From Moraxellaceae bacterium (GTDB taxonomy: Bacteria; Pseudomonadota; Gammaproteobacteria; Pseudomonadales; Moraxellaceae), in NCBI GenBank assembly GCA_029237815.1, contig JAQZBP010000002.1, positions 332,917 through 396,916 of the forward strand: 64,000 bases of DNA, read 5' to 3'. Positions 43,634 through 54,514 of the stretch are shown in pieces. Positions within the stretch are counted from its first letter, which is position 1. Each line of letters starts with the position of its first letter. Position numbers and translations under genes: made by a program. Below the pieces are notes generated by a model. The model did no database searches, had not been told where the DNA came from, and was given only the letters and a program-made list of their open reading frames with translations.

Positions 43634-44836
43634 TCAGCCGGAAATTGCACTCAAGAGCCAGAACTCCATCGCCCCCAGCACCAGGCCGGCCGAGGCAACT
43701 GCCGCCAACCGGATCCAGAGTCCTTCGTCGAGGACCGACTGGACCATCTCGCGCAGCTCCACGGGCCTGAGCCGCCCAATTCGAACCATGCAGGCGTCTT
43801 CAACCTTGTCATTGCCACGCTGGTAGACCGTGCCATCCGCCAACGCATCAAGAGTGAGCTCGCTGACACGCTCCACCACCATCTGCTTGATATAGGCATA
43901 ACCCTCTGCGCCCAGCATCATCTGGACCGTGGTACGGACCAACCCGGCCTCCAGGAGCGGACGCATATGCCGTCGCATCATGGAACGGGCACGTGCCTCA
44001 CGGGGCCCGGTCAGCATCATCTGCATGAGCCTGCGCAGGCTGAAGATATCCTCGGCAAAACGATGTGCCAGCGCACGCTCAAGCCTTGGCTGATCGGACA
44101 GCAGAACCTTTGAGAGCGTGACGCTGGCGGGGTCGGCTGGAAACATCAGGCTTCTGGGAAATAGCAACGCAGCAACTGCTACTCCGGCTGTCGATAAAAT
44201 CACTACCCATGGCGCCGGAAAATACGTGCAGACCAGCAGCTGCAGCACGCCAAGCACGAGCCCCGTCCAGATGCCGGCACGCAGGAGAAATCGGCGCTCC
44301 TCATCAAGAACCTGGGCAAGCAAGCCGGCTAGTGATTGCCGCTTTTCGAGAATGAGGCAGTTGATGAGCTGCCGAATGTCGACAAGCTCATCAACATTTT
44401 CAGCCATATCCTCAACGAGATTGTCCAGGATCGCGGGAAGTTGCCGCCCGATCCGGTCGTAGACCCGCTGCCTGAGCACCTGCGGCAGATTGGCCCAGAG
44501 CACGGAGTAGCGCTCCGCCATGATGCCATCCACATATTCTTCGAGACGCCACATCACGGAGTCACTGACATGGGCAGCAAGCTTCTCCGGCTCCATCAGG
44601 CGAAAGAGGTCAGCAAGGCGGATCTGGGTCCCGAGAATGGCCGCAAGCCTGTCAGCGACGGCCTCTACCCGCTGGTCCAGCAGCCCACCTCCGCTGCCAG
44701 AGAGCCGAAGCGGCCCGAACAGGAGCCGAAGGGAGATCCAGCTGCCGACACCCCCAACTCCTGCAGCCAGGGCTGGCATTAGTAGAACCATCCACCAGTC
44801 CACGCTCAGCCAGGAGGTATCAAAAAGAAGGGACAT
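43634..44836 (-). CDS. DUF445 family membrane protein
   Basis: This is a 400-residue protein. N-terminal helix: LLMPALAAGVGGVGSWISLRLLFGP, which resembles the DUF445 start (GGxIGxxxNxxAxxxLFxP). A long helical region follows, then a central pair of membrane segments (about 190-230), a second helical region and a C-terminal helix (LAAVASAGLVLGAMEFWLL). DUF445 proteins (YheB, YjiN) have no established function. There is no Shine-Dalgarno before ATG 44836 but an extended -10 (TGGGTATACT) lies 30 bases upstream. It is divergent from the SCP2-like gene. Confidence 0.72.
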   Translation of the reverse strand: MSLLFDTSWLSVDWWMVLLMPALAAGVGGVGSWISLRLLFGPLRLSGSGGGLLDQRVEAVADRLAAILGTQIRLADLFRLMEPEKLAAHVSDSVMWRLEEYVDGIMAERYSVLWANLPQVLRQRVYDRIGRQLPAILDNLVEDMAENVDELVDIRQLINCLILEKRQSLAGLLAQVLDEERRFLLRAGIWTGLVLGVLQLLVCTYFPAPWVVILSTAGVAVAALLFPRSLMFPADPASVTLSKVLLSDQPRLERALAHRFAEDIFSLRRLMQMMLTGPREARARSMMRRHMRPLLEAGLVRTTVQMMLGAEGYAYIKQMVVERVSELTLDALADGTVYQRGNDKVEDACMVRIGRLRPVELREMVQSVLDEGLWIRLAAVASAGLVLGAMEFWLLSAISG

Positions 44837-44865
44837 GGCATACAGGATTAAATTGACGACGGGCG

Positions 44866-44871
44866 AGTATA
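44866..44871 (-). promoter_or_regulatory. Extended -10 element before the DUF445 gene
   Basis: The minus strand reads TGGGTATACT, an extended -10 with hexamer TATACT. There is no good -35, which fits the extended -10 class. The leader would be about 25 bases. Confidence 0.4.
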
Positions 44872-44968
44872 CCCAGATATTCCTAGGATGGTCTTTGCGC
44901 AGCTGACGCCAACCCGGCGGCCACAAGCCAATTGACCCGAATGACCGGCACCAACGCACCGATATGCA

Positions 44969-44996
44969 TTGTGCAGGGGTGCCGGGTCGCTAGAAT
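44969..44996 (+). promoter_or_regulatory. Probable promoter of the SCP2-like gene
   Basis: TTGTGC (44969-44974) and TAGAAT (44991-44996) are 16 bases apart, 48 bases before the ATG. Confidence 0.45.
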
Positions 44997-45044
44997 GATA
45001 CTCCCGCACCCTTTTCCAGTACTAACAAGGCAGCGCAAAGACGC

Positions 45045-45812
45045 ATGATGGCGGGCCACGACAACTACAACAACACGCCCGGAGACGACCGGAATCTCGG
45101 ACGCTATCTCTGGCTGGGCGCCATCGAAACGCTGATCAATGCATTTATTGATCTGGATGGGGCCACCCGAGAGCGCGTGCATTCGCTACACGGACTTGTC
45201 GTCCGAGTGAAAATCATCGATCCCTACCTCCCCTTCTATCTCCTCTTTACCAACGAAGGCATAGAAGTCTGCGAGGAAGCGCCCTATCCCGCGCAAGTCA
45301 GAGTCAATGCCAAGCTCTTCGACCTCATGCGTACGCTCCTGGGGACCTCTTCAGTCACTGGCTCCGGGCGGCCGCGAGTCAGGGTCTGGGGTGAGTCCGC
45401 GAGCGTTGCCGAGCTAGAAGCGTTGCTGGTCGACTTCAACCTCAGGACCCGCGCCCAGCAATGGCTGCAATCCAATCTTAATTTCGAATCACTCTGGCAA
45501 AAGATCCGTAACCATGACCCCAGCTGGCTTCAAGATTTTCTGCCTCTGCCGGGCCTCATGCGTGAAACGCTCAGTGAGCTCCGGCTGGTCAACCAGAACC
45601 TGAGGATCCAGCAACTGGAATTCGAGCTGTATCGCAAGCAGGCAAGGCAGCAGCGCATCTATGACCTGGTCTTTATGACGCTGGCCTTCGTGGCCCTGCT
45701 CGGCGGCCTTGGCGGAAGCGCCACCACTCAAGGCCTGAGCGAGCTGAGCGGGATGCAGATCACGCTGATCTTGATGGGTCTGATGCTGGTTTTCTCACGG
45801 CTACGTAGCTGA
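45045..45812 (+). CDS. SCP2/UbiJ-like domain protein with C-terminal membrane segments
   Basis: This is a 255-residue protein. Residues 18-130 resemble the SCP2 lipid-binding domain of UbiJ (LGAIETLINAFIDLD, GLVVRVKIIDPYLPFYLLF, then VWGESASVAELEALL). After a helical middle part there are two hydrophobic segments (IYDLVFMTLAFVALLGGLGG and GMQITLILMGLMLVF) that could anchor it in the membrane. UbiJ itself binds ubiquinone intermediates but has no membrane tail and normally sits with ubiE and ubiB, which are absent here. The lipid bound is therefore unknown. ATG 45045 and 45048 are both possible. Confidence 0.65.
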   Translation: MMAGHDNYNNTPGDDRNLGRYLWLGAIETLINAFIDLDGATRERVHSLHGLVVRVKIIDPYLPFYLLFTNEGIEVCEEAPYPAQVRVNAKLFDLMRTLLGTSSVTGSGRPRVRVWGESASVAELEALLVDFNLRTRAQQWLQSNLNFESLWQKIRNHDPSWLQDFLPLPGLMRETLSELRLVNQNLRIQQLEFELYRKQARQQRIYDLVFMTLAFVALLGGLGGSATTQGLSELSGMQITLILMGLMLVFSRLRS

Positions 45813-45987
45813 CCAACGCTGAATTCATCCACTGTCCTGAGGACTCGGACTACCGCATTCTTGTAGCATGGGAGAAGGCGGCTCACTCGTTCAGGTGAGG
45901 ACGCAAGCCAAGGTAGCAATCTTGACGGCATGCACATCCAAGGATGCACAGCCATGATCACTCCTGAATAGACCGGATGAAAATGCG

Positions 45988-46200
45988 ATGATTACAATTG
46001 AAATCACCAACCTTGACGAACTGGTGAAGGAACACCGGGGCCCGCTCTCCGCGCTCCTTGGCAAGCTGGTGACGGATATCGAGGGTGAAGTGGAGCGCAT
46101 AATCATGAATGAGTTGCGCGAGGAATTCGAAAAGCGCGGAATCAAGGCGAACATGACAAGTGTAGCTGGCATAAGCTTCAGGCGGCACCTGAGCATCTAG
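45988..46200 (+). CDS. Small hypothetical protein
   Basis: The 70-residue product (starts MITIEITNLDELVKE) is acidic and helical, with an amphipathic segment from residues 20 to 50 (LLGKLVTDIEGEVERIIM). I recognise no domain. The composition and the absence of rare codons suggest a real gene. The ribosome-binding site is weak (GGATGAAAAT). It converges with sixA, with only 3 bases between the two stops. The opposite-strand frame is a poorer candidate. Confidence 0.55.
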   Translation: MITIEITNLDELVKEHRGPLSALLGKLVTDIEGEVERIIMNELREEFEKRGIKANMTSVAGISFRRHLSI

Positions 46201-46203
46201 GCC

Positions 46204-46680
46204 TTACTTGCCCGGAATAAATCCCCCCGCCCGAACGCCCAGGCCCGGCATGAGAGCAGGCATCTCAAGCGCTCGCATTTCCGCCAGGACGAATGCCTGC
46301 CCTGCTCCAAGGCTGCCTTCCTCAATCAGGTGAAACACAGCGGCAACCAGGGGCATGTGGCTCACGATTACCACTGACTCGATACCATCACTCAACGACT
46401 GCAGGGCCGCAACAGCCCTGCGCGGGTCCACATCAGGGGTTAGCCAGCCCACTGTGAGGACAGGCAGGCGCGGGTGCTTGTTAACCGCCGACGCAGTTTC
46501 CTGCGCCCTGCGATATGGACTAGCCAGCAACGTTCCTCCGGGGACATCCGGCGTCAGCACCGACGCAAGCCAGTCCCCCACCTCATTTGCCTGCTCCCAC
46601 CCCCTTGCAGTCAGCGCACGTTCGGCATCCGGCGATCGGTAAGGCTCCGCCTCCCCGTGACGCATCAGGAATACTTTCAC
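46204..46680 (-). CDS. sixA: Phosphohistidine phosphatase SixA
   Basis: This 158-residue histidine phosphatase has the RHG motif in [10 protein letters not shown] and the second catalytic His in [12 protein letters not shown]. coli SixA removes phosphate from histidine phosphotransfer proteins such as PtsN-pathway NPr and ArcB. The ATG overlaps the gpsA stop by 4 bases, so translation is coupled. Confidence 0.93.
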   Translation of the reverse strand: MKVFLMRHGEAEPYRSPDAERALTARGWEQANEVGDWLASVLTPDVPGGTLLASPYRRAQETASAVNKHPRLPVLTVGWLTPDVDPRRAVAALQSLSDGIESVVIVSHMPLVAAVFHLIEEGSLGAGQAFVLAEMRALEMPALMPGLGVRAGGFIPGK

Positions 46681-47714
46681 GCCTGAAGCCGGGGGAGAAC
46701 AAACTCCACGTCACTGGTCTGGCCACCATGCATCAGCCTCGCCATCACATCGCCAAGCGATTGCCGATTGAAGATGATCTCATAGAGCCCTGCGACGATG
46801 GGCATATGTACGCCGAACTCATCCGCCTTGTGCTTGACGATCTGAACCGTGTTCACGCCTTCAGCGGTCTGCTCGAGATCCTCGATGATGTCTTCAAGCG
46901 TTTTGCCAGACCCCAGGGCGAAACCGACCTGGTAATTGCGACTAAGAGGAGATGAACATGTCGCAATGAGATCCCCTACGCCGGCCAGTCCGATGAAGGT
47001 CAGGGGATTCGCACCCATCTGCACGGCAAAACGGCTCATCTCCGCCAGAGCGCGGGTCAGAAGCATACTGCGGGAGTTCTCGCCCAGCTTGAGCGCGGCA
47101 GCCATGCCGGCGGCAATTGCATATATATTCTTCAGTGCGCCACCCAGCTCCACGCCGTAAACGTCGGTATTGGCGAATACGCGGAAATACCGGCATGACA
47201 ACACCTGGTGAACGCGCTCGCGAACGTCCGGCTGCGTACTGGCAATTACCGTTCCGGACAGCATACGGGCGGCAATTTCCTTGGCCAGATTGGGTCCGCT
47301 GAGAACTCCTGTGCGTTTCGAGCCGGACTCCTCACGCAGGATCTCGCTCATCAAGGTGAAGCTGTCCCGTTCTATGCCCTTGGTGGTACTGATCAGGATG
47401 TGGTCAGGCCGGAAATGAGGCCTTGCCGCCCGAACCACCGAGCGGAAGGCCTTGCTGGGGATGGATACGAAAACCACATCGGCACCGGACACGGCCTGAC
47501 CAAGGTCATTGCTGAAGCACAACTGGTCTTCGAGTCTGAATCCCGGCAAATAGCGGCCGTTCTCACGGGTTGCGGTCATCTCCGCCAGCTGGGCCTCGTC
47601 TCGCAGCCAAAGCGTGGTGGCATGACCGTTCTCGGCAGCCATGTTGGCTAGCACGGTCCCGAAGCTACCGCCACCCAATACTGCCACTCGCCATCGTGGG
47701 GAAGTCGTCATCAT
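46677..47714 (-). CDS. gpsA: Glycerol-3-phosphate dehydrogenase (NAD(P)+)
   Basis: This 345-residue soluble enzyme makes sn-glycerol 3-phosphate for phospholipid synthesis. N-terminal dinucleotide motif [30 protein letters not shown]; catalytic Lys in [14 protein letters not shown]. Two ATGs (47714, 47711) follow AGGGA. A good promoter lies 25 bases upstream. It is followed by sixA with a 4-base overlap. It opposes the GlpD-like oxidase at 36 kb metabolically, but the two are not linked. Confidence 0.96.
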   Translation of the reverse strand: MMTTSPRWRVAVLGGGSFGTVLANMAAENGHATTLWLRDEAQLAEMTATRENGRYLPGFRLEDQLCFSNDLGQAVSGADVVFVSIPSKAFRSVVRAARPHFRPDHILISTTKGIERDSFTLMSEILREESGSKRTGVLSGPNLAKEIAARMLSGTVIASTQPDVRERVHQVLSCRYFRVFANTDVYGVELGGALKNIYAIAAGMAAALKLGENSRSMLLTRALAEMSRFAVQMGANPLTFIGLAGVGDLIATCSSPLSRNYQVGFALGSGKTLEDIIEDLEQTAEGVNTVQIVKHKADEFGVHMPIVAGLYEIIFNRQSLGDVMARLMHGGQTSDVEFVLPRLQA

Positions 47715-47738
47715 GTATCCCTGAAAAATCGGTCCCGG

Positions 47739-47767
47739 ATTATAGCGGTGCCGATTGCAACTGTGGA
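47739..47767 (-). promoter_or_regulatory. Sigma-70 promoter of gpsA
   Basis: TCCACA (47767-47762) and a perfect TATAAT (47744-47739) are separated by 17 bases on the minus strand. The leader would be about 18 bases, with AGGGA in place. Confidence 0.7.
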
Positions 47768-48268
47768 CAGACTGGACAACGCCTCTCCCATGCTCTAGCC
47801 GAAGCAGTTCCAAGCCAGTGACAAGCTCGCAAGCCGTGGATTCCTGACGCAATTACCGAGAACGATGCTTTCACCGTCGCAAGGGCGGGGGCGATACGCA
47901 TTCCATGCCCCCTTTTCGGAATTTAGTGCACAGGTCGCAGGTGCGCCCCTGCCCAATACACGACGGCATCTACATGACCGTCCGCACCAGGCGAACACCA
48001 GAAATTTCTATCTCATTGATAAGAAATGAAATTATTCGACAATTACAGCCAGCGCACTGGATTGGGGTGAGCTGCTATACGTACTACCAAGCGCCAGGAA
48101 GAAAAGCTCCAACGTTCGATTAGTGCGTTAGCCATAATGTGACAAGCGGCTGACCTTCCGCTACCGAAGGTCTCCAGCCCTGACTGTACAGGCAGCATAG
48201 ACCGGCTACACTCGCGAGACTGCTTGGACAAAGCAGACCCCCATCAAGATCAAGAAGGATGCACCATC
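47768..48268. other. Long divergent intergenic region before the DUF3015 gene
   Basis: I see no gene in these 500 bases. An AT-rich patch (47995-48050) and a hairpin at 48148-48179 (GGCT-GACCTTC-CGCTACC-GAAGGTC-TCC-AGCC) are the only features. The hairpin has no T run and lies 90 bases before the DUF3015 start, so a role in its leader RNA is possible. Promoters for DUF3015 could not be fixed. Confidence 0.45.
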
Positions 48269-48754
48269 ATGATGAAGAAACTCCTCGCTATTGCTGTGCT
48301 GTCCACGAGTGCCACTGTTGCCGTCGCGGACCAGGATATCGGCTGCGGCCTCGGTTCCATGATCATGGCTGGCCAGTCCGGTCCGGTCTTCAAGGTTTTG
48401 GGGGCGACCACCAACGGCACGTTTGGCAATCAGACCTTCGGCATCACCACTGGCACCCTGGGCTGCCAGAGCTCGGGCGCCATCACCTCCCGCGCCCGCC
48501 TGAGCATGTTCACCGGCTCCAACATCGACAACCTCGCCCGTGACATGTCGGTAGGTCGTGGCGAGAGCCTGAATGTGCTGGCCGACCTGATGGGCGTGAA
48601 GGATGCCGACAAGGATCACTTCTTCCAGGCCACCAAGACCAACTTCGGCAAGATCTTCGCTCCGCAGAACGAATCCGCGGGCCAGGTTCTGGCTGCACTG
48701 GAGCAGGTGATGACCCAAGACAGCGTTCTGGTCGGCTACGTCCCCAAGGCCTGA
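48269..48754 (+). CDS. DUF3015 family secreted protein
   Basis: This 161-residue protein has a signal peptide (ending TVAVADQ, cleavage about residue 20). The mature part starts with DIGCGLGSMIM and contains TTGTLGCQSS, matching the DUF3015 family (paired cysteines and Gly-rich start). Function is unknown. AAGGA precedes ATG 48269. It is followed by a terminator and a DUF4105 gene on the same strand. This pairing recurs in pseudomonads, from memory. Confidence 0.87.
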   Translation: MMKKLLAIAVLSTSATVAVADQDIGCGLGSMIMAGQSGPVFKVLGATTNGTFGNQTFGITTGTLGCQSSGAITSRARLSMFTGSNIDNLARDMSVGRGESLNVLADLMGVKDADKDHFFQATKTNFGKIFAPQNESAGQVLAALEQVMTQDSVLVGYVPKA

Positions 48755-48770
48755 TAGCTACTACCCTGCG

Positions 48771-48795
48771 AACACCCGGCCAAGGCCGGGTGTTT
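48771..48795 (+). terminator. Terminator after the DUF3015 gene
   Basis: AACACCCGGCC-AA-GGCCGGGTGTT is an 11-base stem followed by TCATTT. It lies between DUF3015 and DUF4105, so the pair is at least partly uncoupled. Confidence 0.85.
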
Positions 48796-48842
48796 CATTT
48801 CTGCGCTCGACCACCTCTTAATAACCAGCCGAACGCTTCTGC

Positions 48843-50729
48843 ATGTTTTCGAAACTCCTGCGCGGACTGATCCTCGCTGGCAGCCTGCTGCTATTACCGA
48901 CTGCGCAAGCAAGCGCTCCACCGCCCCTCCATGAAAAGGCCGATACCCTCGGCTTGGCAGAGGACCCTTATTGGCTATTGTTGCTGCGTTACGAGAGCGC
49001 ACACACCGCCAGTGGCTGGATGAGCGATGCACTCAGCGCGAGCTTCTTCCTTAGCAATGAAGGCCGGGTGAATCCGCGGCAGGAACTGCATGCCTTGCTG
49101 GACCAGCTGCATGCGGAAGCAGTAGCCGGTAGCGATGCCATCCCCTGTCGCTTCCCTGCACGCAGCGCCTGGCTGCGGACCCGGTTGGGACTGCCTTCTT
49201 CAGGAGCAGCCTGTCCGCTGCTCACAGAATGGAAAAAAGCAATCAATCCGGCGCAAGCCACCCTGGTCTTCGCATCGGACTACCTGAACAGCCCCTCGTC
49301 GATGTTCGGGCACACCTTCCTGCGTCTCGATGCTGCGGAGCAGACCGAGGATACAAGGCTACTTGCCTATGCCGTGAACTATGCCGCCAATGCCGGGGAC
49401 AGCAATCCGCTGAGCTTCGCCTGGAAGGGCCTGACCGGTGGATACCCTGGCGTGTTCTCGCTGATGCCTTACTACGACAAGGTGAAGGAATACAGCGACC
49501 TCGAGAATCGCGACCTGTGGGAATACCAGCTGACCTTTACGCCCGCCGAACTGGATCGCCTCCTGGATCATCTCTGGGAATTGAGAAACATCGAATTTCC
49601 GTATTATTTCCTGACGCGTAATTGCAGTTACCAATTGCTCAGCCTGATGGAAGTGGCACGGCCTGGACTGCATCTACGGGATGCCTTCCCCCTGCAAGCC
49701 ATACCAACCGATACGGTACGGCGTGTCGTGCAGGAGCCAAGCCTGATGCGCAAGCTGGTCTATCGCCCGGCGGCCGAACGTCGCCTGCTCCAGGATGCCC
49801 GGGATAACGATGGAGTGGTCAATCGCACCGCGCGCGCCCTTGCCCGACAGCCCGACCTGGCGACCGGACTGCCCCCCGAACAGGAGGCCGCTGCCCTGGA
49901 AACCGCCTACGATTATCTTTACTACCTGTTCATGTCCTCTGGCCCCGACACGCAGACGAGGAGCAACCTGCGCCAGCTGCTGGTTCGCCGCTCGGCCAAT
50001 CCGGCTCCCGGACAACGGGCGACGCCCGAGGCCCCTGGAACGGATCCGGCCAACGGCCACCCCACTGCACGGCTTGCACTAGGTGCCGGCCAGGCCCGGG
50101 ACGCCGGCTATCTGACCCTACGCCTGCGACCTGCCTACCATGACCTCCTGGACTCCCCCGCGGGTTACCGGCATGGGGCCCACATCGACTTCCTGGACAT
50201 GGAAGTCCGTGTCGACGAGGAACGTCAAAGCCTGCGGCTGGAGCGGTTGGCCCTGGTCGATATCGACTCGCTTGCCAGCTGGGATGTCTTTTTCCGGCCG
50301 TGGTCCTGGTTTTTCGGAGCTGGTTATCGTCAAGCAGCAATCGACAGTCAGGGACGCTTTTCCAGCACCACCAGTCATGGCGTCACCTATGCCGAAGGCG
50401 GAGCTGGCGCGACGCTGAACCTTGCGGAAGGACTGGATTGTTATGGGCTCGTTGCGCTCACCACGGAGGCGGGAGCCGAGCTCGAGAAGGGAGGAAGGGC
50501 AGGCGCGGGGCCGCGACTGGGGTGCCTGCTGAATCTCGGACAGGTGCGCGTGAAACTGCAGGGGGACAGTCGGTATCTGACCGATCTGGAGAAACCGGAG
50601 CACCGGGCACTGCTTGAGACCCAGCTAGACCTCAAAGGCCAAAATGCGTTGCGTCTTCAGCTTGGCCATTTAGAGGCCGGCCGTCAGCAGCGGGGGTTCG
50701 GGGAAGCGTCCTGGATCCACTATTTCTGA
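48843..50729 (+). CDS. DUF4105 domain protein, putative envelope protein
   Basis: This 628-residue protein has a signal peptide (residues 1-23, ending AQASA). An N-terminal helical region follows, then the DUF4105 core (YLNSPSSMFGHTFLRLD, NPLSFAWKGLTGGYPG, YFLTRNCSYQLLSLME). The conserved Ser, His and Cys of FGHTFLR and RNCSY suggest an NlpC-like or lipid-hydrolase-like active site, but no activity is established. The last 200 residues look like repeated beta-strands (RLALGAGQA, HIDFLDMEVRV), possibly an outer-membrane barrel. No Shine-Dalgarno sequence is evident. Confidence 0.82.
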   Translation: MFSKLLRGLILAGSLLLLPTAQASAPPPLHEKADTLGLAEDPYWLLLLRYESAHTASGWMSDALSASFFLSNEGRVNPRQELHALLDQLHAEAVAGSDAIPCRFPARSAWLRTRLGLPSSGAACPLLTEWKKAINPAQATLVFASDYLNSPSSMFGHTFLRLDAAEQTEDTRLLAYAVNYAANAGDSNPLSFAWKGLTGGYPGVFSLMPYYDKVKEYSDLENRDLWEYQLTFTPAELDRLLDHLWELRNIEFPYYFLTRNCSYQLLSLMEVARPGLHLRDAFPLQAIPTDTVRRVVQEPSLMRKLVYRPAAERRLLQDARDNDGVVNRTARALARQPDLATGLPPEQEAAALETAYDYLYYLFMSSGPDTQTRSNLRQLLVRRSANPAPGQRATPEAPGTDPANGHPTARLALGAGQARDAGYLTLRLRPAYHDLLDSPAGYRHGAHIDFLDMEVRVDEERQSLRLERLALVDIDSLASWDVFFRPWSWFFGAGYRQAAIDSQGRFSSTTSHGVTYAEGGAGATLNLAEGLDCYGLVALTTEAGAELEKGGRAGAGPRLGCLLNLGQVRVKLQGDSRYLTDLEKPEHRALLETQLDLKGQNALRLQLGHLEAGRQQRGFGEASWIHYF

Positions 50730-50850
50730 TGCCCGGCCCGAGGCGGAAATCCGAATCCCAAGGAATGGCGACGGAATTTTACGGGCCGGACGAATTAACT
50801 TCCGTTATTATTGCGGGCTCTTCATGCCTATCAAAGCTCAGGACTTCATC

Positions 50851-51333
50851 ATGCAAATCGCAAACAACGTCGTGGCCAGCATCGAGTACACGCTGACCGA
50901 CGACCAGGGAAACGTTATCGACTCCTCCGTGGGCGGCGAGCCGCTGGCCTATCTGCATGGTGCCGGCAACATCATTCCCGGCCTGGAGGATGCCCTCGAA
51001 GGCAAGCAGGTCGGCGACAGCCTCAAGGTCAGCGTGCCTCCTTCCGAAGGCTATGGTGAAAAGGACGAAGCGCTCCTGCAGGTGGTTCCGCGCAGCATGT
51101 TCCGTGGCGTCGACCAGATCGAAGTCGGTATGCAGTTCCATGCCCAGACCGACCATGGCATGCAGGTGATTACCGTCGCCAAGGTCGAGGGCGACAACGT
51201 CACCGTCGACGGCAACCATCCCCTCGCGGGTCAGAACCTGAACTTTGATGTGAAGGTGCTTGAAGTTCGTGCCGCCACGGCCGAAGAGCTTGAGCACGGC
51301 CACGTCCATGGCGCCGGCGGTCACCACCATTGA
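50851..51333 (+). CDS. slyD: FKBP-type peptidyl-prolyl isomerase SlyD
   Basis: This 160-residue protein has an FKBP domain with an inserted IF chaperone domain (residues 70-125; PSEGYGEKDEALLQVVPRS; GNHPLAGQNLNF). It ends in a His-rich tail (ELEHGHVHGAGGHHH), which in SlyD binds nickel, zinc or copper. E. coli SlyD supports hydrogenase nickel insertion and folding. ATG 50851 is chosen: AGGA lies 8 bases upstream and the N-terminus MQIANNVVASIEYTL is typical; an upstream ATG at 50824 would add nine residues. Confidence 0.93.
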   Translation: MQIANNVVASIEYTLTDDQGNVIDSSVGGEPLAYLHGAGNIIPGLEDALEGKQVGDSLKVSVPPSEGYGEKDEALLQVVPRSMFRGVDQIEVGMQFHAQTDHGMQVITVAKVEGDNVTVDGNHPLAGQNLNFDVKVLEVRAATAEELEHGHVHGAGGHHH

Positions 51334-51350
51334 CCCGCTGAAGCCTCACG

Positions 51351-51374
51351 GGGCGGCCTTCGGGTCGCCCTTTT
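51351..51374 (+). terminator. Terminator of slyD with UUCG tetraloop
   Basis: GGGCGGCC-TTCG-GGTCGCCC has one G-U pair, and TTTT follows. It lies 17 bases after the slyD stop. Confidence 0.93.
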
Positions 51375-51688
51375 GCTTTACGCAACAGTGAATCTGCCCG
51401 TTCGTCCCCACGCACATATTGTCAGACAATTGCGTACGGACTCCCGACCTCCTGTGCTACTTTTTCCTCAGCTAGTTGATGCAGACATCTTCGGTGAGGA
51501 AGATGCTTTCCCTGCAGTGATGGCGAGCCACAGACAGATCCTACGTTGTCGTATTTGCGAGAAGCCTCCCAAGTCTAATCGCATGCAATTGCGCTGAACT
51601 GACGGTATGGATTTATGTAGTCGTGGCTGGAAGCGCCATCCACCCTTCGTTGAACTAGCTACGCTTGCCTACGGCAGGCGTTTTTTTT
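51375..51688 (+). ncRNA. Candidate small RNA locus
   Basis: A strong plus-strand terminator (51662-51688) lies 290 bases after the slyD terminator with no protein-coding gene in between and no minus-strand gene for it to serve. The stretch includes a 7-base stem-loop at 51486-51505 (CATCTTC-GGTGAG-GAAGATG) and a small palindrome at 51418-51430 (ATTGTC-A-GACAAT). The 5' end is unknown; weak promoter-like pairs include TTGATG-17-GAAGAT and TTGCGC-17-TTTATG. A decayed gene is the alternative. Confidence 0.4.
51662..51688 (+). terminator. Orphan intrinsic terminator
   Basis: CGCTTGCC-TAC-GGCAGGCG is an eight-base stem with one G-U pair, followed by eight T. It points on the plus strand into the 3' end of the TetR gene. 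Confidence 0.9.
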
Positions 51689-51701
51689 GCCTGTTTCCCG
51701 C

Positions 51702-52328
51702 CTATCCCTGCCAGTTGCGCAGACGCTGCAGCAACCAGCGAGCGTACTGGCTGATCTCCTCGACGTCTCCAGGCGTAAAGGCCAGCCCATCGTTGTACAT
51801 CCGGCAGAGGCCATGCAAGGTCCCCCAGAGGACCTGCGCCAGTCGCAAGGGATTGAGGTCGGGGGACAGCCATCCCTGGGCCTGCAGGCTGCTGACCATT
51901 TCGGCATAGCTACGGAAAGATGCACGCGCCTTGGATCGGAACGCCTCGCTCTCAGGTCCCTCCCCTTTCCACGTGCCCCTCCCGAACAGAACTTCGTATA
52001 GCTCAGGATGCTCGAGCGCAAAACGCACATAGACCGTCACGAACCGCTCGAACCGAGCCTCAAGGCCCTCCACCTCTGCCAGCCCGCCCTGCAATTTACC
52101 GGCGAAGTGGTCGATGGCTTCTTCACCAATTGCGCAGAGCAGTGCCTGCTTGTCCCGAAAATGGTGGTAGAGCGCCGTCTGGGAAACGCCAACCCTCTCG
52201 GCCAGCTTGCGCACGCTCAACGCATCGACGCCATCCTTCTCGACCATGGTAGTTGCGGCCGCAATCAGCTCCCGGCGAAGGTCACCATGGTGATAGGGGG
52301 TTCTGGAAGAGTCCGGGTGCCTTGACAT
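51702..52328 (-). CDS. TetR family transcriptional regulator
   Basis: This 208-residue regulator has the TetR helix-turn-helix at residues 37-57 (LSVRKLAERVGVSQTALYHHF) and a C-terminal ligand domain of the WHG type (ELYEVLFGRGTW, WGTLHGLCRMYNDG). It is divergent from fadH and separated by 77 bases that contain a perfect 15-base palindrome. Control of fadH by an acyl-CoA or fatty-acid-like ligand is a reasonable inference. The ATG at 52328 has only a weak ribosome-binding site. Confidence 0.9.
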   Translation of the reverse strand: MSRHPDSSRTPYHHGDLRRELIAAATTMVEKDGVDALSVRKLAERVGVSQTALYHHFRDKQALLCAIGEEAIDHFAGKLQGGLAEVEGLEARFERFVTVYVRFALEHPELYEVLFGRGTWKGEGPESEAFRSKARASFRSYAEMVSSLQAQGWLSPDLNPLRLAQVLWGTLHGLCRMYNDGLAFTPGDVEEISQYARWLLQRLRNWQG

Positions 52329-52346
52329 TGCTGTACGTCCACGTAT

Positions 52347-54439
<2,093 letters not shown>

Positions 54440-54486
54440 GCGTCGTCCCCGTCGGTGCACCTCGTGCGAGAGGTGGGCCGGCAAGC

Positions 54487-54514
54487 AAAAAGGCCGCTCT
54501 TGAGCGGCCTTTTT
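54487..54514 (+). terminator. Terminator of fadH
   Basis: AAAAAGGCCGCTC-TT-GAGCGGCCTTTTT is a perfect stem 48 bases after the stop, ending in five T. Confidence 0.92.

Noticed and set aside
51607..51909. A 100-codon open frame across the orphan terminator
   Set aside because: It would read through an eight-T terminator and into the antisense of the TetR gene. Composition is not protein-like.
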